Notes: generated by a model from the letters alone, not told the origin. A DNA stretch of 64,000 nucleotides from Flavobacterium johnsoniae UW101 (GCF_000016645.1 NC_009441.1:4278001-4342000), one strand, 5' to 3'; positions 26,362-34,845 are shown, counted from the first letter of the stretch. Numbers and translations are program-made.

Positions 26362-28056
26362 ATGACAAAAATGACACTTCGATTAAATTATTCAACATAT
26401 TTTAATCAAAATGATACCATAGAAGACTTACTTGCTCCATTAGGAAAAATGGATTTATTAAGAGCTGTAAGTTATTTAATAAACAGGACTAAATCAGAAA
26501 AAAATGCAGTTGATACAATTAGTAATTGGTTTAATGATAAAAACATACAAGCACAATTAATCCCAAAAACAAAAAGCAACACTTCTATTCTAAACATTAT
26601 TAGCAGTTTAAATTTATTAACATACATTACAGAAAAAGCAGATACAAATACTGAAGAAATAATTAGCCCTAATGACTTTGAATTAAGATTATTTAAATCA
26701 TATCTTTTATTAAATTCTGAACAGGATAAAATTGAAGTAGCAGGACAAAAAAACTTACCTATCGATGGTTCAGAAGAGAAATTAAGTGCTTCTTTAATTA
26801 CACTTTTATATCATGATTATGATTTACAAAATTATATTCTTCAGGAAGTTTTTTTAGTTCAGCTCATAAAATCGATTGATTTTTTTCAATTTATTGAAAA
26901 AGACAATAAACTTAAAAATCATCTTTCTTTATTTCTTTCTAAATATAATTGCAAAACTTGGACTGAATGGATAATGAATTTATTAAATCTAATTTTACCT
27001 ATTCTCGATCATAATGATGAAACGTATTCGGAGTTTAGGCTTGATAGAGATGAAAACTTTGATACAAGTACAACTTTTTTAAGTTTATTTACAATTCCTC
27101 TTGAATACGAAGAACTTCCGGATTTTATACACTTAAGGAGTAATCCAATTTTAAAAATCAATGATGAAACCTTCATCATAATTAACAAATTATTTTTAGT
27201 CGAAAGAATTTTTAAAAGTCTAGTCTTTGAATTCAGTTTAAAAATTAATAAAGAAGTTAAAGAAGAATATCAACTAAAAGATTTTAGAGCGACCTATTGT
27301 GACAATTTTTCTGAACAAACACTACTCTATAACGCTTTATACAATTGTTTTCCTAATAATCCTAAATGGAGTAAAATTAAAGGTGAAGATTTCAAAAAAA
27401 TGAAATATTCATCCGAGCCTGATTATTATGTAAGATTCAAAAATAAAGTGCTAATTTTTGAAAGCAAAGATGTAATCTTAAAAGGAAACGAAAAACATTC
27501 CAGAGATTATTCTATACTCTCTAAATGTTTAAAAGAGAAATTTTTAAAAATTGAAAAAAACAACAATATCAGTAAAAAAGCAATCTTACAAATAATTGAA
27601 AATATTAGACGAGTTTTGGACAAATATTATGACAAAATTGATACTAATTACAAAACAGAATTTTTAAATTTCTATCCAATACTAGTGGTTCACGACAGAC
27701 AATTTGACACACCCGAACTTAACCGATTAATCAATATATGGTTTAAAAAAGAATTAGAAAAGGCTTTCAATAAAAGTGAACAATTTAAAATTAATGAGCT
27801 AGTAATTATTAATATTGATACTTTAATTTTGTATCAAGAGCATTTTAAAAAAAGAGGAATATATGGATTGGAAATTATGATTAATAAATATTTCGAATTT
27901 AAAAAACCTAGAATATGTAAAAACCAGAAAGAGTTGGAACAGAAATATTTAGAAACTTCTATTTCTTTTTCCGATTTTATAGCTAAAGAATTCAATAAAA
28001 CCAATTTCAAAAAAGTTCCATCATTTGTTAATGAATATATAAATAAGCTAATCTAA
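26362..28056 (+). CDS. Large nuclease-like protein (564 aa)
   Basis: I choose the ATG at 26362 (MTKMTLRLNYSTYF). The frame is open from 26311, but that part has repeat-like sequence and no good leader. The protein is hydrophilic and mostly helical. At about residues 355-385 'SSEPDYYVRFKNKVLIFESK' provides a PD...(E)xK-like motif (PD, then ESK), consistent with a PD-(D/E)xK nuclease core. It is directly followed by a well-preserved cassette-boundary site. It is likely a single-gene defence module; the precise family is not known to me. Confidence 0.65.
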   Translation: MTKMTLRLNYSTYFNQNDTIEDLLAPLGKMDLLRAVSYLINRTKSEKNAVDTISNWFNDKNIQAQLIPKTKSNTSILNIISSLNLLTYITEKADTNTEEIISPNDFELRLFKSYLLLNSEQDKIEVAGQKNLPIDGSEEKLSASLITLLYHDYDLQNYILQEVFLVQLIKSIDFFQFIEKDNKLKNHLSLFLSKYNCKTWTEWIMNLLNLILPILDHNDETYSEFRLDRDENFDTSTTFLSLFTIPLEYEELPDFIHLRSNPILKINDETFIIINKLFLVERIFKSLVFEFSLKINKEVKEEYQLKDFRATYCDNFSEQTLLYNALYNCFPNNPKWSKIKGEDFKKMKYSSEPDYYVRFKNKVLIFESKDVILKGNEKHSRDYSILSKCLKEKFLKIEKNNNISKKAILQIIENIRRVLDKYYDKIDTNYKTEFLNFYPILVVHDRQFDTPELNRLINIWFKKELEKAFNKSEQFKINELVIINIDTLILYQEHFKKRGIYGLEIMINKYFEFKKPRICKNQKELEQKYLETSISFSDFIAKEFNKTNFKKVPSFVNEYINKLI

Positions 28057-28065
28057 AATAAATAC

Positions 28066-28228
28066 TACAGCTAAAACGCGCTACAAGCAATTTAGGCATT
28101 AGGTTTAAATTGAAATTAGTATTTTTTATTTGGAAGATTTGCTTCGCCGGTTCTCTACGCTCGGGTGGCAAATCAGAATAATGGGCTTGTTTTAGTCTCA
28201 AACGCGCTTTACTAACAATATGTTAGCA
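28066..28228 (+). repeat. Cassette-boundary (attC-like) site 7
   Basis: The best-preserved plus-strand copy: ACGCGCTACAAGCAATTTAG, GCATTAGGTTTAAATTG, TTTTTTATTTGGAAGATTT, GGCAAATCAGAATAATGGGC, TAGTCTCAAACGCGC, then ATATGTTAGCA. ACGCGCTACAAG and the later CTCAAACGCGC suggest pairing of the two ends. A 26-nt insert at 28141-28166 splits the GATTT|GGCAAATC core. Confidence 0.6.
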
Positions 28229-28295
28229 GAAATTATAAAAATAAAAAAAGCAGACATTATATGGCGTAATACCAGAACGTTGTGCGATACAACAC

Positions 28296-28373
28296 TAGCC
28301 CCGATGGCAGTGGAAATCCTTTTGTGCCGGTGTTCGGCACAAAAGATTGAAGCGAACAGCGGGAAAAAGCTCC
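28296..28373 (+). repeat. TAGCCCCGAT dispersed repeat, copy 3
   Basis: TAGCCCCGATGGCAGTGG, a perfect stem TTTTGTGCCG/CGGCACAAAA, and the tail AGCGGGAAAAAGCTCC. A clean copy of the family. Confidence 0.7.
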
Positions 28374-28710
28374 TAAAAAATAATAGTATACACAATCAAC
28401 GACGATAATCATTCCAAAGCAGTTTCCCCGGGCAGTTACCGATACGGGATTCATCCAGCCTAAAACTAAATCAGCTGATTCTAAGCTATAATAAAACAGC
28501 ATCAGTAAAAGTAAAACAGCTGATTCAAAGCCTATTGGCGCACAAATAAAAGATTTACTATAGTATTGTTATATTCCCTAGCAAGCTTACTGCCTGCACA
28601 AAGCCGGCCAAAATAAGCCGCACTGGTACCGTTTCAGAAAAAAAACGCAAGTAAATAACAATCATTAAAATTCATTTTTATGACAGTGGAATAAAATCTA
28701 AAATACAGCA

Positions 28711-28998
28711 GTGATGGAACAATTAAACCCTTTAACTGAATTCTTTAGATCAATAGAAAAAGACCAGCGCATCAGCATTACCCATATTGGAATTTTTGAG
28801 GCACTGCTTCAATTCAGAGCAAATCAAGGCAATATCAATCCTATCAAAGCATACAGGCATGAAATTATGAAAATAGCCAAAATAACCGGCCCTGTCACCT
28901 ATCACAGGTGCATAAAGGATTTAAATGAATACGGCTATATAAACTACATCCCAAAAAAAAATAGAAACCAGAAAAGCGTCATTTATTTTCTTGTTTAA
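28711..28998 (+). CDS. Winged-helix regulator-like protein
   Basis: The 95-residue protein has a helix-turn-helix with wing: ISITHIGIFEALLQFRA, then YRHEIMKIAKITGPVTYHRC and the wing YGYINYIPKKNRNQKSVIYF. Such small wHTH proteins are frequent in Bacteroidota mobile elements and probably regulate element genes. Its last third is duplicated downstream at 29301-29432, with a TAGCCCCGAT repeat between the copies. Confidence 0.7.
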   Translation: MMEQLNPLTEFFRSIEKDQRISITHIGIFEALLQFRANQGNINPIKAYRHEIMKIAKITGPVTYHRCIKDLNEYGYINYIPKKNRNQKSVIYFLV

Positions 28999-29101
28999 AA
29001 GTGGAGCTGCTATTTTTTGGCTGGAAAAATAACTTTTACTATTGTCTGTTGTTCCATTGAGGTCAGAAATTGGCTTATTCCAAATTGTCTATTTAACTTT
29101 T

Positions 29102-29204
29102 TAGCCCCGATTGCTTCGCCAGTTCGCTTCGCTCGTGTGCAGCAGAAATCCTTTTGCGCCGGGGTTCGGCGCAGAAGATTAGAGCGGATAGCGGGAAAAG
29201 CTCC
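29102..29204 (+). repeat. TAGCCCCGAT dispersed repeat, copy 4 with insert
   Basis: The copy is interrupted after TAGCCCCGAT by a 29-nt insert (29111-29139, TGCTTCGCCAGTTCGCTTCG...). It then resumes with AGCAGAAATCC, the stem GCGCCGGGGTTCGGCGC and the tail AGCGGGAAAAGCTCC. Confidence 0.7.
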
Positions 29205-29300
29205 TGAAAAACAACATTTAAACCTAAAATAATATAACCTGCCCCCTGATCACCTGACCGCTGTTCTATAAATCCAGCCACTTATGATGTAAAAAAAACT

Positions 29301-29410
29301 CCTCTGCCACGTATCACAGGTGCATAAAGGATTTAAATGAATACGGCTGTATAAACTACATCCCTAAAAAAAACAGAAACCAGAAAAGCATCATTTATTT
29401 TCTTGTTTAA
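29301..29410 (+). pseudogene. Duplicated 3' fragment of wHTH gene
   Basis: Bases 29301-29432 repeat 28891-29020 with few changes, covering the wing region and stop codon of the wHTH gene plus the following GGAGCTGCTATTTTTTGG. No start codon or N-terminal part is present, so it is a non-functional fragment produced by partial tandem duplication. Confidence 0.7.
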
Positions 29411-29634
29411 AAACGGAGCTGCTATTTTTTGGGTGCAAAAACTAGAACCGTTTTTTATAAATGTTTAGTAATTTAAATTTTGTCGCAAAATCGTGGCACC
29501 TGCAGTTTTAGGAAACGATAAGCATAGTAAAATCAAGCCCTAAGAAGATCAAGTTCGAAACTGTATTAAAAAATTTTTATCATGGGTATTCAGTTTAAAA
29601 TTGCCACTATTGTACGGCTCTTTAAAATCCATCT

Positions 29635-29973
29635 TTACCCATTTTTCTTGTGTCTGATATAAGTGCAAAGTTCATCGACTTTATAAGTTTTACCTTTGCT
29701 GATAATTGGCTTGGTAATGTTTCTGGCAATTGAAACAATTCCTTTTAGTAATGTTGTAGCTGATATTTTCAATATTCTTGCCGTGCTTCTTATTCCTAAT
29801 CCTTCTCTGGTGAACAGCACTATTTCCTGATTGATATCCTTTTTGTAAGCGTTGTAGCTATATTCAATCTGCTGTCTTTTTTTGCAAACACAACATTTAT
29901 AACGCTGATTTCCGTTAGATTGTAATCCATTTTTTATGCATTTACCATTGCAAAAATTACATTTTATTTTCAT
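29635..29973 (-). pseudogene. Truncated IS1-family transposase
   Basis: The first about 110 residues are nearly identical to the intact transposase at 31411-32070: zinc-ribbon CNFCNGKCIKNG and CCVCKKRQ, the HTH region, and the first catalytic Asp in KVDELCTYIRHKK. It stops at an in-frame codon where the homology breaks (about 29642). The second Asp and the Glu are lost, so it cannot be active. Confidence 0.85.
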
Positions 29974-30149
29974 GACCTAATTTGAAACACTAAGGTAAGG
30001 TAAAAGCATTTTAAGGATTATTAAAAGACAAAAAATGAAAGAGACGACCTGATGGTCGTCTCTATTTCTATTCAATAATTTAATTGTAATATTCTTTTTC
30101 AGTTAGTTACATGGATATATTATCAAAACACCTAATCTGAAACACTACC
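29642..30149 (-). mobile_element. IS1-family element, 3'-truncated copy
   Basis: Retains the upstream terminal sequence CACCTAATCTGAAACACTACC (ending at 30149), the internal hairpin AGAGACGACC/GGTCGTCTCT and the 5' part of the transposase. The downstream half and its terminal repeat are missing. It inserted just beyond the hairpin terminator that follows the immunity gene at 30218. Confidence 0.75.
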
Positions 30150-30182
30150 AAAAAGCCACTCCGTTATGGAATGGCTTTGAAC
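30150..30182. terminator. Hairpin terminator after immunity gene
   Basis: AAAAAGCCACTCC, loop GTTAT, GGAATGGCTTTG forms a stem with one mismatch, located about 40 bp past the stop of the minus-strand immunity gene. The truncated IS1 end abuts it. Confidence 0.6.
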
Positions 30183-30217
30183 AAATTATCAAGCTATGTT
30201 ATAACTATTTTACTTTA

Positions 30218-30565
30218 TCATTTTTCATGATAAACTTTCAATATTTTACAATCTTTCTTCTGTATCTCTATGTAAGCAACACCACCTTTTGTTGTATGTA
30301 ATGTTCCTTCTATAGCCCACACATTTGGTGACTTCAACGTTGCTACAAACGGTCTCTGTTTATAAATCTTTTTACCATATATAGGCACTAAAATAGCTTC
30401 AGCTATTTTTATTGCAGTTTCTTTATCAGGAACTAAATCCTTAAATACCAAATTAGGTTTTTCTGCTTCACATTTTATTACCTTTTGTGACTTGGTTTTC
30501 TCTTGGGAGAATGAATTAAAGAATATTAATAAAAAAACCACTAATACTACATTATGCTTTTTCAT
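30218..30565 (-). CDS. NTF2-fold immunity protein, exported
   Basis: After a signal peptide (MKKHNVVLVVFLLIFFNSFS, cleavage after about 20) the sequence LVPDKETAIKIAEAILVPIYG, WAIEGTLHTTKGGVAYIEI and KDCKILKVYHEK matches the YbbC/YhhH-type NTF2-fold immunity family (PF15631). This family neutralises Rhs-linked toxins. It lies 16 bp downstream of the Rhs toxin module at 30582. Export suggests it acts in the periplasm, where the toxin may be active. Family assignment is strong. Confidence 0.85.
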   Translation of the reverse strand: MKKHNVVLVVFLLIFFNSFSQEKTKSQKVIKCEAEKPNLVFKDLVPDKETAIKIAEAILVPIYGKKIYKQRPFVATLKSPNVWAIEGTLHTTKGGVAYIEIQKKDCKILKVYHEK

Positions 30566-30581
30566 ATTTTAGATTTTAAAT

Positions 30582-31274
30582 TTATTTTGCTGGAATTGTT
30601 GGAATTAAAGGCTTAATTTCTGGCCAAACATTAGTATTTGTTTTTTGTTTACTATCCGAAGTTGGCTTTTCAGTCTTCTTTTCATTTGGGGAAATGTTAT
30701 TTTTTCTATCAGGGTCTTTTGGGTCACTTGCTTGTGTCTCATTTACAATTGTTATTGCCTTAGTTTTAGGGTTATATTTTTGAAGAGTTCCACTTGGAGT
30801 TGTTAAGTAGCCATTCAGTCCTGTATTGTCATTGCCTTTTTTGTCTCCACGAGAAAAATCATTATTAAAATATTCTGAATCATATGCTCCGTGAGCGTGT
30901 ATATCAGCAGTTGGCGTTGTCCCTTCTGGTGCATCACTAATTGTAACACCATCATTATCGCCAGGAGCTGGCGGGGCATAGGAATATCCAACATTGCCCT
31001 TAGCATCAATGCTCTTTCCAATCGTTGAACCAAATTCTTTATTTTCACGAATCGATTTACCACTATATTGCTGTCCCCAATTATTAGCCGCCTCCTTTTC
31101 CGTTCTAAATAATCTGTATGCTTCTAATCCTTCTAATTCTCTCGAATCAATAACTCTGTTTTCAGAGAAATTATATGGCGACTGGAAACTATACTTCTCC
31201 GCTAACGGGTCAATACACATAAATCTTCCAATTGCATAATCATAATTTCTCCACTTGAAGCTGTCCCAGTTCAA
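30582..31274 (-). CDS. Orphan Rhs C-terminal toxin, DUF4329 (JAMM-like)
   Basis: The frame starts within the conserved Rhs core (NPYKYKFQEQERQDELGL can be read upstream to about 31311; WRNYDYAIGRFMCIDPLAEK follows). It continues into a DUF4329 domain: 'SIRENKEFGSTIGKSIDAKG' and ADIHAHGAYDSEYFNNDFSR-GD. The HxH...SxxD arrangement is that of JAMM/MPN metalloproteases, which I take as the toxic activity. The large N-terminal Rhs shell is absent and no ATG lies at the boundary, so this is a displaced tip waiting for recombination with a full rhs gene rather than a self-contained gene. The immunity gene follows immediately. Confidence 0.75.
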   Translation of the reverse strand: MNWDSFKWRNYDYAIGRFMCIDPLAEKYSFQSPYNFSENRVIDSRELEGLEAYRLFRTEKEAANNWGQQYSGKSIRENKEFGSTIGKSIDAKGNVGYSYAPPAPGDNDGVTISDAPEGTTPTADIHAHGAYDSEYFNNDFSRGDKKGNDNTGLNGYLTTPSGTLQKYNPKTKAITIVNETQASDPKDPDRKNNISPNEKKTEKPTSDSKQKTNTNVWPEIKPLIPTIPAK

Positions 31275-31310
31275 TCCCAGCTCATCCTGACGCTCCTGCT
31301 CTTGGAACTT

Positions 31311-32246
31311 ATACTTATAAGGGTTTATTACTATTTTTACAAGTTTTTACCTGTTAAATGCAAACCTTTTAAGAACATGATTTTAAAGGATAAACTTACT
31401 GTTTTATTGCTCAAAACCAAAAATAAATCTTCATAACAGCAGTAAAAATAACCAAACTTTTACTGAAGCAGATTGTCCTGCGGTTGAGTCTTTTCAGATG
31501 AGTTCTCAGCGTCAGATTCTTTCTTTCAATATGATTTGTCCCAAATCGCTTGACAGAATGCATTTCCTGATCAAGCAGATATCGATAATTTTTCAATCTG
31601 TCTGTAAATATCTTTTTAGCTTCTGATAATTTTAAAGTTTCCAAAACACGATTCAGCGTTTTATTGGTTCGTTTTCCAACGCTAAAACTTACAACAGTTC
31701 TAGAATTCTTTTCCAATGCATAAACCAGCCAGATATAATTTTTCTTGTGTCTGATATAAGTGCAAAGTTCATCGACTTCATAAGTTTTACCTTTGCTGAT
31801 AATTGGCTTGGTAATGTTTCTAGCAATTGAAACAATTCTTTTTAGTAATGTTGTAGCTGATATTTTCAATATTCTTGCCGTGCTTCTTATTCCTAATCCT
31901 TCTCTGGTGAACAGCACTATTTCCTGATTGATATCCTTTTTGTAAGCGTTGTAGCTATATTCAATCTGCTGTCTTTTTTTGCAAGCACAACATTTATAAC
32001 GCTGATTTCCGTTAGATTGTAATCCATTTTTTATGCATTTACCATTGCAAAAATTACATTTTATTTTCATGACCTAATTTGAAACACTAAGGTAAGGTAA
32101 AAGCATTTTAAGGTTTATTAAAAGACAAAAAATGAAAGAGACGACCTGATGGTCGTCTCTTTTTCTATTCAATAATTTAATTGTAATATTCTTTTTCAGT
32201 TAGTTACATGGATATATTATCAAAACACCTAATCTGAAACACTACC
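31311..32246 (-). mobile_element. IS1-family insertion sequence (full transposase)
   Basis: The minus-strand transposase is preceded by the hairpin AGAGACGACCTGATGGTCGTCTCT (about 32131-32160) and the terminal sequence CACCTAATCTGAAACACTACC ending at 32246, identical to the truncated copy. The opposite end is uncertain: I could not find a matching terminal repeat between 31311 and 31410, so the left limit is approximate. The element separates Rhs module 1 from the immunity gene of module 2. Confidence 0.65.
31411..32070 (-). CDS. IS1-family transposase
   Basis: The 219-residue single-frame transposase begins with a zinc ribbon (CNFCNGKC...CCACKKRQ) and an HTH. Its catalytic DDE residues are seen in YEVDELCTYIRHK (D), KIFTDRLKNYRYLL (D) and FGTNHIERKNLTLRTHLKR (E), the last being the IS1 hallmark. 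Unlike enterobacterial IS1, it needs no frameshift. It appears intact and may be active; a near-identical truncated copy at 29635 supports recent activity. Confidence 0.92.
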   Translation of the reverse strand: MKIKCNFCNGKCIKNGLQSNGNQRYKCCACKKRQQIEYSYNAYKKDINQEIVLFTREGLGIRSTARILKISATTLLKRIVSIARNITKPIISKGKTYEVDELCTYIRHKKNYIWLVYALEKNSRTVVSFSVGKRTNKTLNRVLETLKLSEAKKIFTDRLKNYRYLLDQEMHSVKRFGTNHIERKNLTLRTHLKRLNRRTICFSKSLVIFTAVMKIYFWF

Positions 32247-32276
32247 AATAAAGGTGATTACCTTCGATGAGTGGGG

Positions 32277-32825
32277 TTAATCATTTAAGTAATGTACTGT
32301 TAAATTATCAACATAATAAGAACCTAAATAATCATTAAATGTTATTCCGAAACCACTTTTAAAAAGAAAATAAGCAACACATAAATTATTATTACCTACT
32401 AATTTATTATTTATCAGATATCTTTTGTTATCGGTACTCTTATATGCGTATTTTAATAAAAAATCATTTCTATTTAATTCTCTATAATCATTCTCAATCT
32501 TTTTATCTATTTCAAAACAAACATGGTCAGTTGAATTTATTGTCATTGATTTCTTTTCATTTAAAATATCGTTATAAAAGACATCATATTTTCCAGCTAG
32601 ATTATTTTTCTTAAATACATAAAAAATTTCAAACGATTCAACTAAACATATTTGTCCACTACTATTTTTACAAAACAGTGTATAGTAGTTTCGCTTCTTA
32701 GGTTCACTTTTTTTCCCTTCGATTGAATACGTTTTATAATAATTAATATCTCTTTCTTTTGAACAAGAAGTTAACACTATTAATACAAATAAAAGTCTAA
32801 TTAAGATTAAACGGTAAGCCTCCAT
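32277..32825 (-). CDS. Lipoprotein, probable immunity to HExxH Rhs toxin
   Basis: An N-terminal hydrophobic helix ends in a lipobox ([10 protein letters not shown]), so the mature protein should be lipid-anchored with about 160 residues in the periplasm or at the outer membrane. The start lies 29 nt inside the end of the toxin frame at 32797, showing close coupling. The mature part is beta-rich without known motifs. Its position and compartment fit an immunity protein against the adjacent metallopeptidase toxin. I know no named family. Confidence 0.65.
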   Translation of the reverse strand: MEAYRLILIRLLFVLIVLTSCSKERDINYYKTYSIEGKKSEPKKRNYYTLFCKNSSGQICLVESFEIFYVFKKNNLAGKYDVFYNDILNEKKSMTINSTDHVCFEIDKKIENDYRELNRNDFLLKYAYKSTDNKRYLINNKLVGNNNLCVAYFLFKSGFGITFNDYLGSYYVDNLTVHYLND

Positions 32826-33561
32826 ATGTTGTTCTTTGTGGTAAATTAATTAGTTTTCTAGCTCTATTTTCGACGTCTACAGCACGTTTTTCTGTTGGTG
32901 ATTTTTCATTTTTTTTCCCTACTGAATCAGCATTTTTTCCTTGGTCATAATCATATGCATGACTCATCTCATGCGCAACTGTAGTAAAAGGAGAATCAGG
33001 AACTCCTTCTTGCTTTTCAAATTCTTTTTGATTTTCTTTTGAAAAGTCAAAATTTGTCATAGTATCTACACCTTTTCCATTTTTTACATCTTGTTGTGAA
33101 TAATAATTCTTTAGACTATTTTCAGGATAAAATTTACTTGAAACACTATTATCATTAGCGCCTGGCTCTCCCTGTTTTATATAATGTTTATGTTTAGAAT
33201 TTTCTAATGTAGAAAGTTTTTCTTTCATAACATTATCATTTGATTTCTCTATTTTTCTGAAAGCAGATAAAACTTGATTCAAAGTAGCATTCCCCTCTTT
33301 TGGATTATACCTTTCGCCTTTGCCGCCTTGATGATAAAAGTTTCCATTTTTGTATTTTAATTCTTCTTTTACTGAACCATTCTTATTAAATACTAAAAAA
33401 ATTATGTCCGTTGGAGCCATTCCATCGGGGTCAATAAAAAAGATTGGATTATTAAATGCATAATTATAAGGGCTGTGCCTTCTCATTTTCTCTGCTAACG
33501 GATCAATGTTCATCCATCGACCAATTGCAGGGTCATAATTACGCGCCCCATAGTCATACAT
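32797..33561 (-). CDS. Orphan Rhs C-terminal toxin, HExxH metallopeptidase
   Basis: The Rhs core [20 protein letters not shown], with [11 protein letters not shown], occupies the first 48 residues. It extends in frame upstream to about 33618 ([20 protein letters not shown]). The variable tip contains [15 protein letters not shown], an HExxH zincin motif, with a downstream [13 protein letters not shown] helix that could supply the third ligand. It is therefore a zinc metallopeptidase toxin. The Rhs shell is missing. The lipoprotein gene overlapping its 3' end is the likely immunity gene. Confidence 0.75.
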   Translation of the reverse strand: MYDYGARNYDPAIGRWMNIDPLAEKMRRHSPYNYAFNNPIFFIDPDGMAPTDIIFLVFNKNGSVKEELKYKNGNFYHQGGKGERYNPKEGNATLNQVLSAFRKIEKSNDNVMKEKLSTLENSKHKHYIKQGEPGANDNSVSSKFYPENSLKNYYSQQDVKNGKGVDTMTNFDFSKENQKEFEKQEGVPDSPFTTVAHEMSHAYDYDQGKNADSVGKKNEKSPTEKRAVDVENRARKLINLPQRTTYGGLPFNLN

Positions 33562-33757
33562 ATTAAGCCCCAGCTCATCTTGGAGCTCCTTTCCATTGTA
33601 TTTATACTTATAAGGGTCTGCAAACCTTTTTTCAAAGAAAAAATATCTCCTTGCAAAAAATCTCTATGTAAAGAACATCCTCTGGCATTTTTCCATAATA
33701 CGAAAGTAGATTTACTTTAATTATTTTCCTAATAATTTTTCGATTATACCCATAAAA

Positions 33758-33781
33758 AAACCCTCAAAATCGAGGGTTTTA
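33758..33781. terminator. Hairpin terminator after Panacea TA pair
   Basis: AAAACCCTC, AAAATC loop, GAGGGTTTT: a perfect 9-bp stem just past the minus-strand toxin stop at 33787. The second mobile module has an equivalent hairpin at 55455. Confidence 0.8.
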
Positions 33782-33786
33782 AATTT

Positions 33787-34239
33787 TTAAACGAAGCCAT
33801 ATTTCCGTTTGAGAATGGGCGTAATCGTTGTTGCCCCTTTTATTGCATCTTTTACATCTGATAAAAGAACTGGATCAATACTTCCAACGACCCTTTCAGG
33901 GTTTGAAATTATAAAATCAACAAGTTCCTGTTTATTAAATTCTCTTAATTCAGTACAATTTATATGACTATCATACTCTAAAAAAGGATGCCTTGCCACA
34001 TCAATTGTCAAATGAAGGCTTTGCAAATATGCTGTAGGATAAACATTCTGATTAATATCGGTATTTATAATCACGTAAGCTACTGCCAATTCTACTTCAT
34101 TTACACCAACTAAAATAACATATTTGTCATAATTGACCTGTAAGTTTTCTAGTTTAATTAATAAAGCATTACCAACATCAATATTTCGTTCAGCAAAGTC
34201 TTCTTTCAGATTGTCTGGAAATAAATCACCTAAACTCAT
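33787..34239 (-). CDS. Toxin-like partner of Panacea antitoxin
   Basis: The 150-residue protein overlaps the Panacea gene by 4 nt (ATGA) and ends just before a terminator. The stretches ALLIKLENLQVNYDKYVILV, YVIINTDINQNVYPTAYLQS and HPFLEYDSHINCTELRE suggest an SH3-like barrel, as in PemK/MazF-type mRNA interferases. That resemblance is by pattern only. Panacea antitoxins pair with many unrelated toxins, and this gene occupies the toxin slot. Confidence 0.6.
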   Translation of the reverse strand: MSLGDLFPDNLKEDFAERNIDVGNALLIKLENLQVNYDKYVILVGVNEVELAVAYVIINTDINQNVYPTAYLQSLHLTIDVARHPFLEYDSHINCTELREFNKQELVDFIISNPERVVGSIDPVLLSDVKDAIKGATTITPILKRKYGFV

Positions 34240-34748
34240 GCCAATTGAATGCTTTCATTAATCATTTGCTGATTAATATATTTTAAAGTTTTTTCATCAG
34301 CACCTATAGCTTTAGCCATATCTAGATAATTAATAACCCAGTAAGATCTATTATAAGCATCGTCATGAGATTTGTTTGTTAACTCAATAAATGATAAATT
34401 CTTATTTTCTTCAATTGATTCTCTAAGGCATTCTAAATCGCTCTGAGACAAATAATCTAAGTTCGCTTCTGTTAAAGGTTGTAAATTAAATCTATGGTAT
34501 TTTGCTACTACCTCTTCCAATCCTTCTATTTCTTCATCAACTACATTTTTTACAAATGAAGGAACGGGACCATATTGCATTTTTACATATGTATCACCAA
34601 AAATTGGTCTTCCATATTTTAGCAAATGCTTTTGATCTGCAAAGTATAAAATCTTGTAAGTTTTATGAGTATCAGCTTTTTCAAGCTGGTGAGTCACAAA
34701 CAAAAGACTATTAACGGCTTTTTCTTTATGTAAATTAAAATTTCTCAT
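34236..34748 (-). CDS. Panacea-domain (SocA/DUF4065) antitoxin
   Basis: I use the ATG at 34748 (MRNFNLHKEKAVNSLLF); the frame is open to 34835 but that extension is hydrophobic and unrelated to the family. The Panacea signature is clear: KTYKILYFADQKHLLKYGRP, IFGDTYVKMQYGPVPS, and the C-terminal helical region. Panacea proteins neutralise diverse toxins and often bind DNA or chaperones. The toxin gene overlaps its 3' end. The pair sits between the recombinase genes and the Rhs junction, like the zeta-toxin cassette in the second module. Confidence 0.85.
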   Translation of the reverse strand: MRNFNLHKEKAVNSLLFVTHQLEKADTHKTYKILYFADQKHLLKYGRPIFGDTYVKMQYGPVPSFVKNVVDEEIEGLEEVVAKYHRFNLQPLTEANLDYLSQSDLECLRESIEENKNLSFIELTNKSHDDAYNRSYWVINYLDMAKAIGADEKTLKYINQQMINESIQLA

Positions 34749-34845
34749 ATTTGATAAATTACTACATGTAAGGTTGAGAGTACAAAGGTATAAAATATAA
34801 TTTAGAATAAGTAAACAGCTAATTCCATGCCACAAATATACAATC

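Larger units (their letters stand above)
28999..29634. other. Repeat-rich gap without intact gene
   Basis: Contains the fourth TAGCCCCGAT repeat, the partial wHTH duplication and A/T-rich sequence before the truncated IS1 copy. I see no intact coding frame. Confidence 0.5.
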
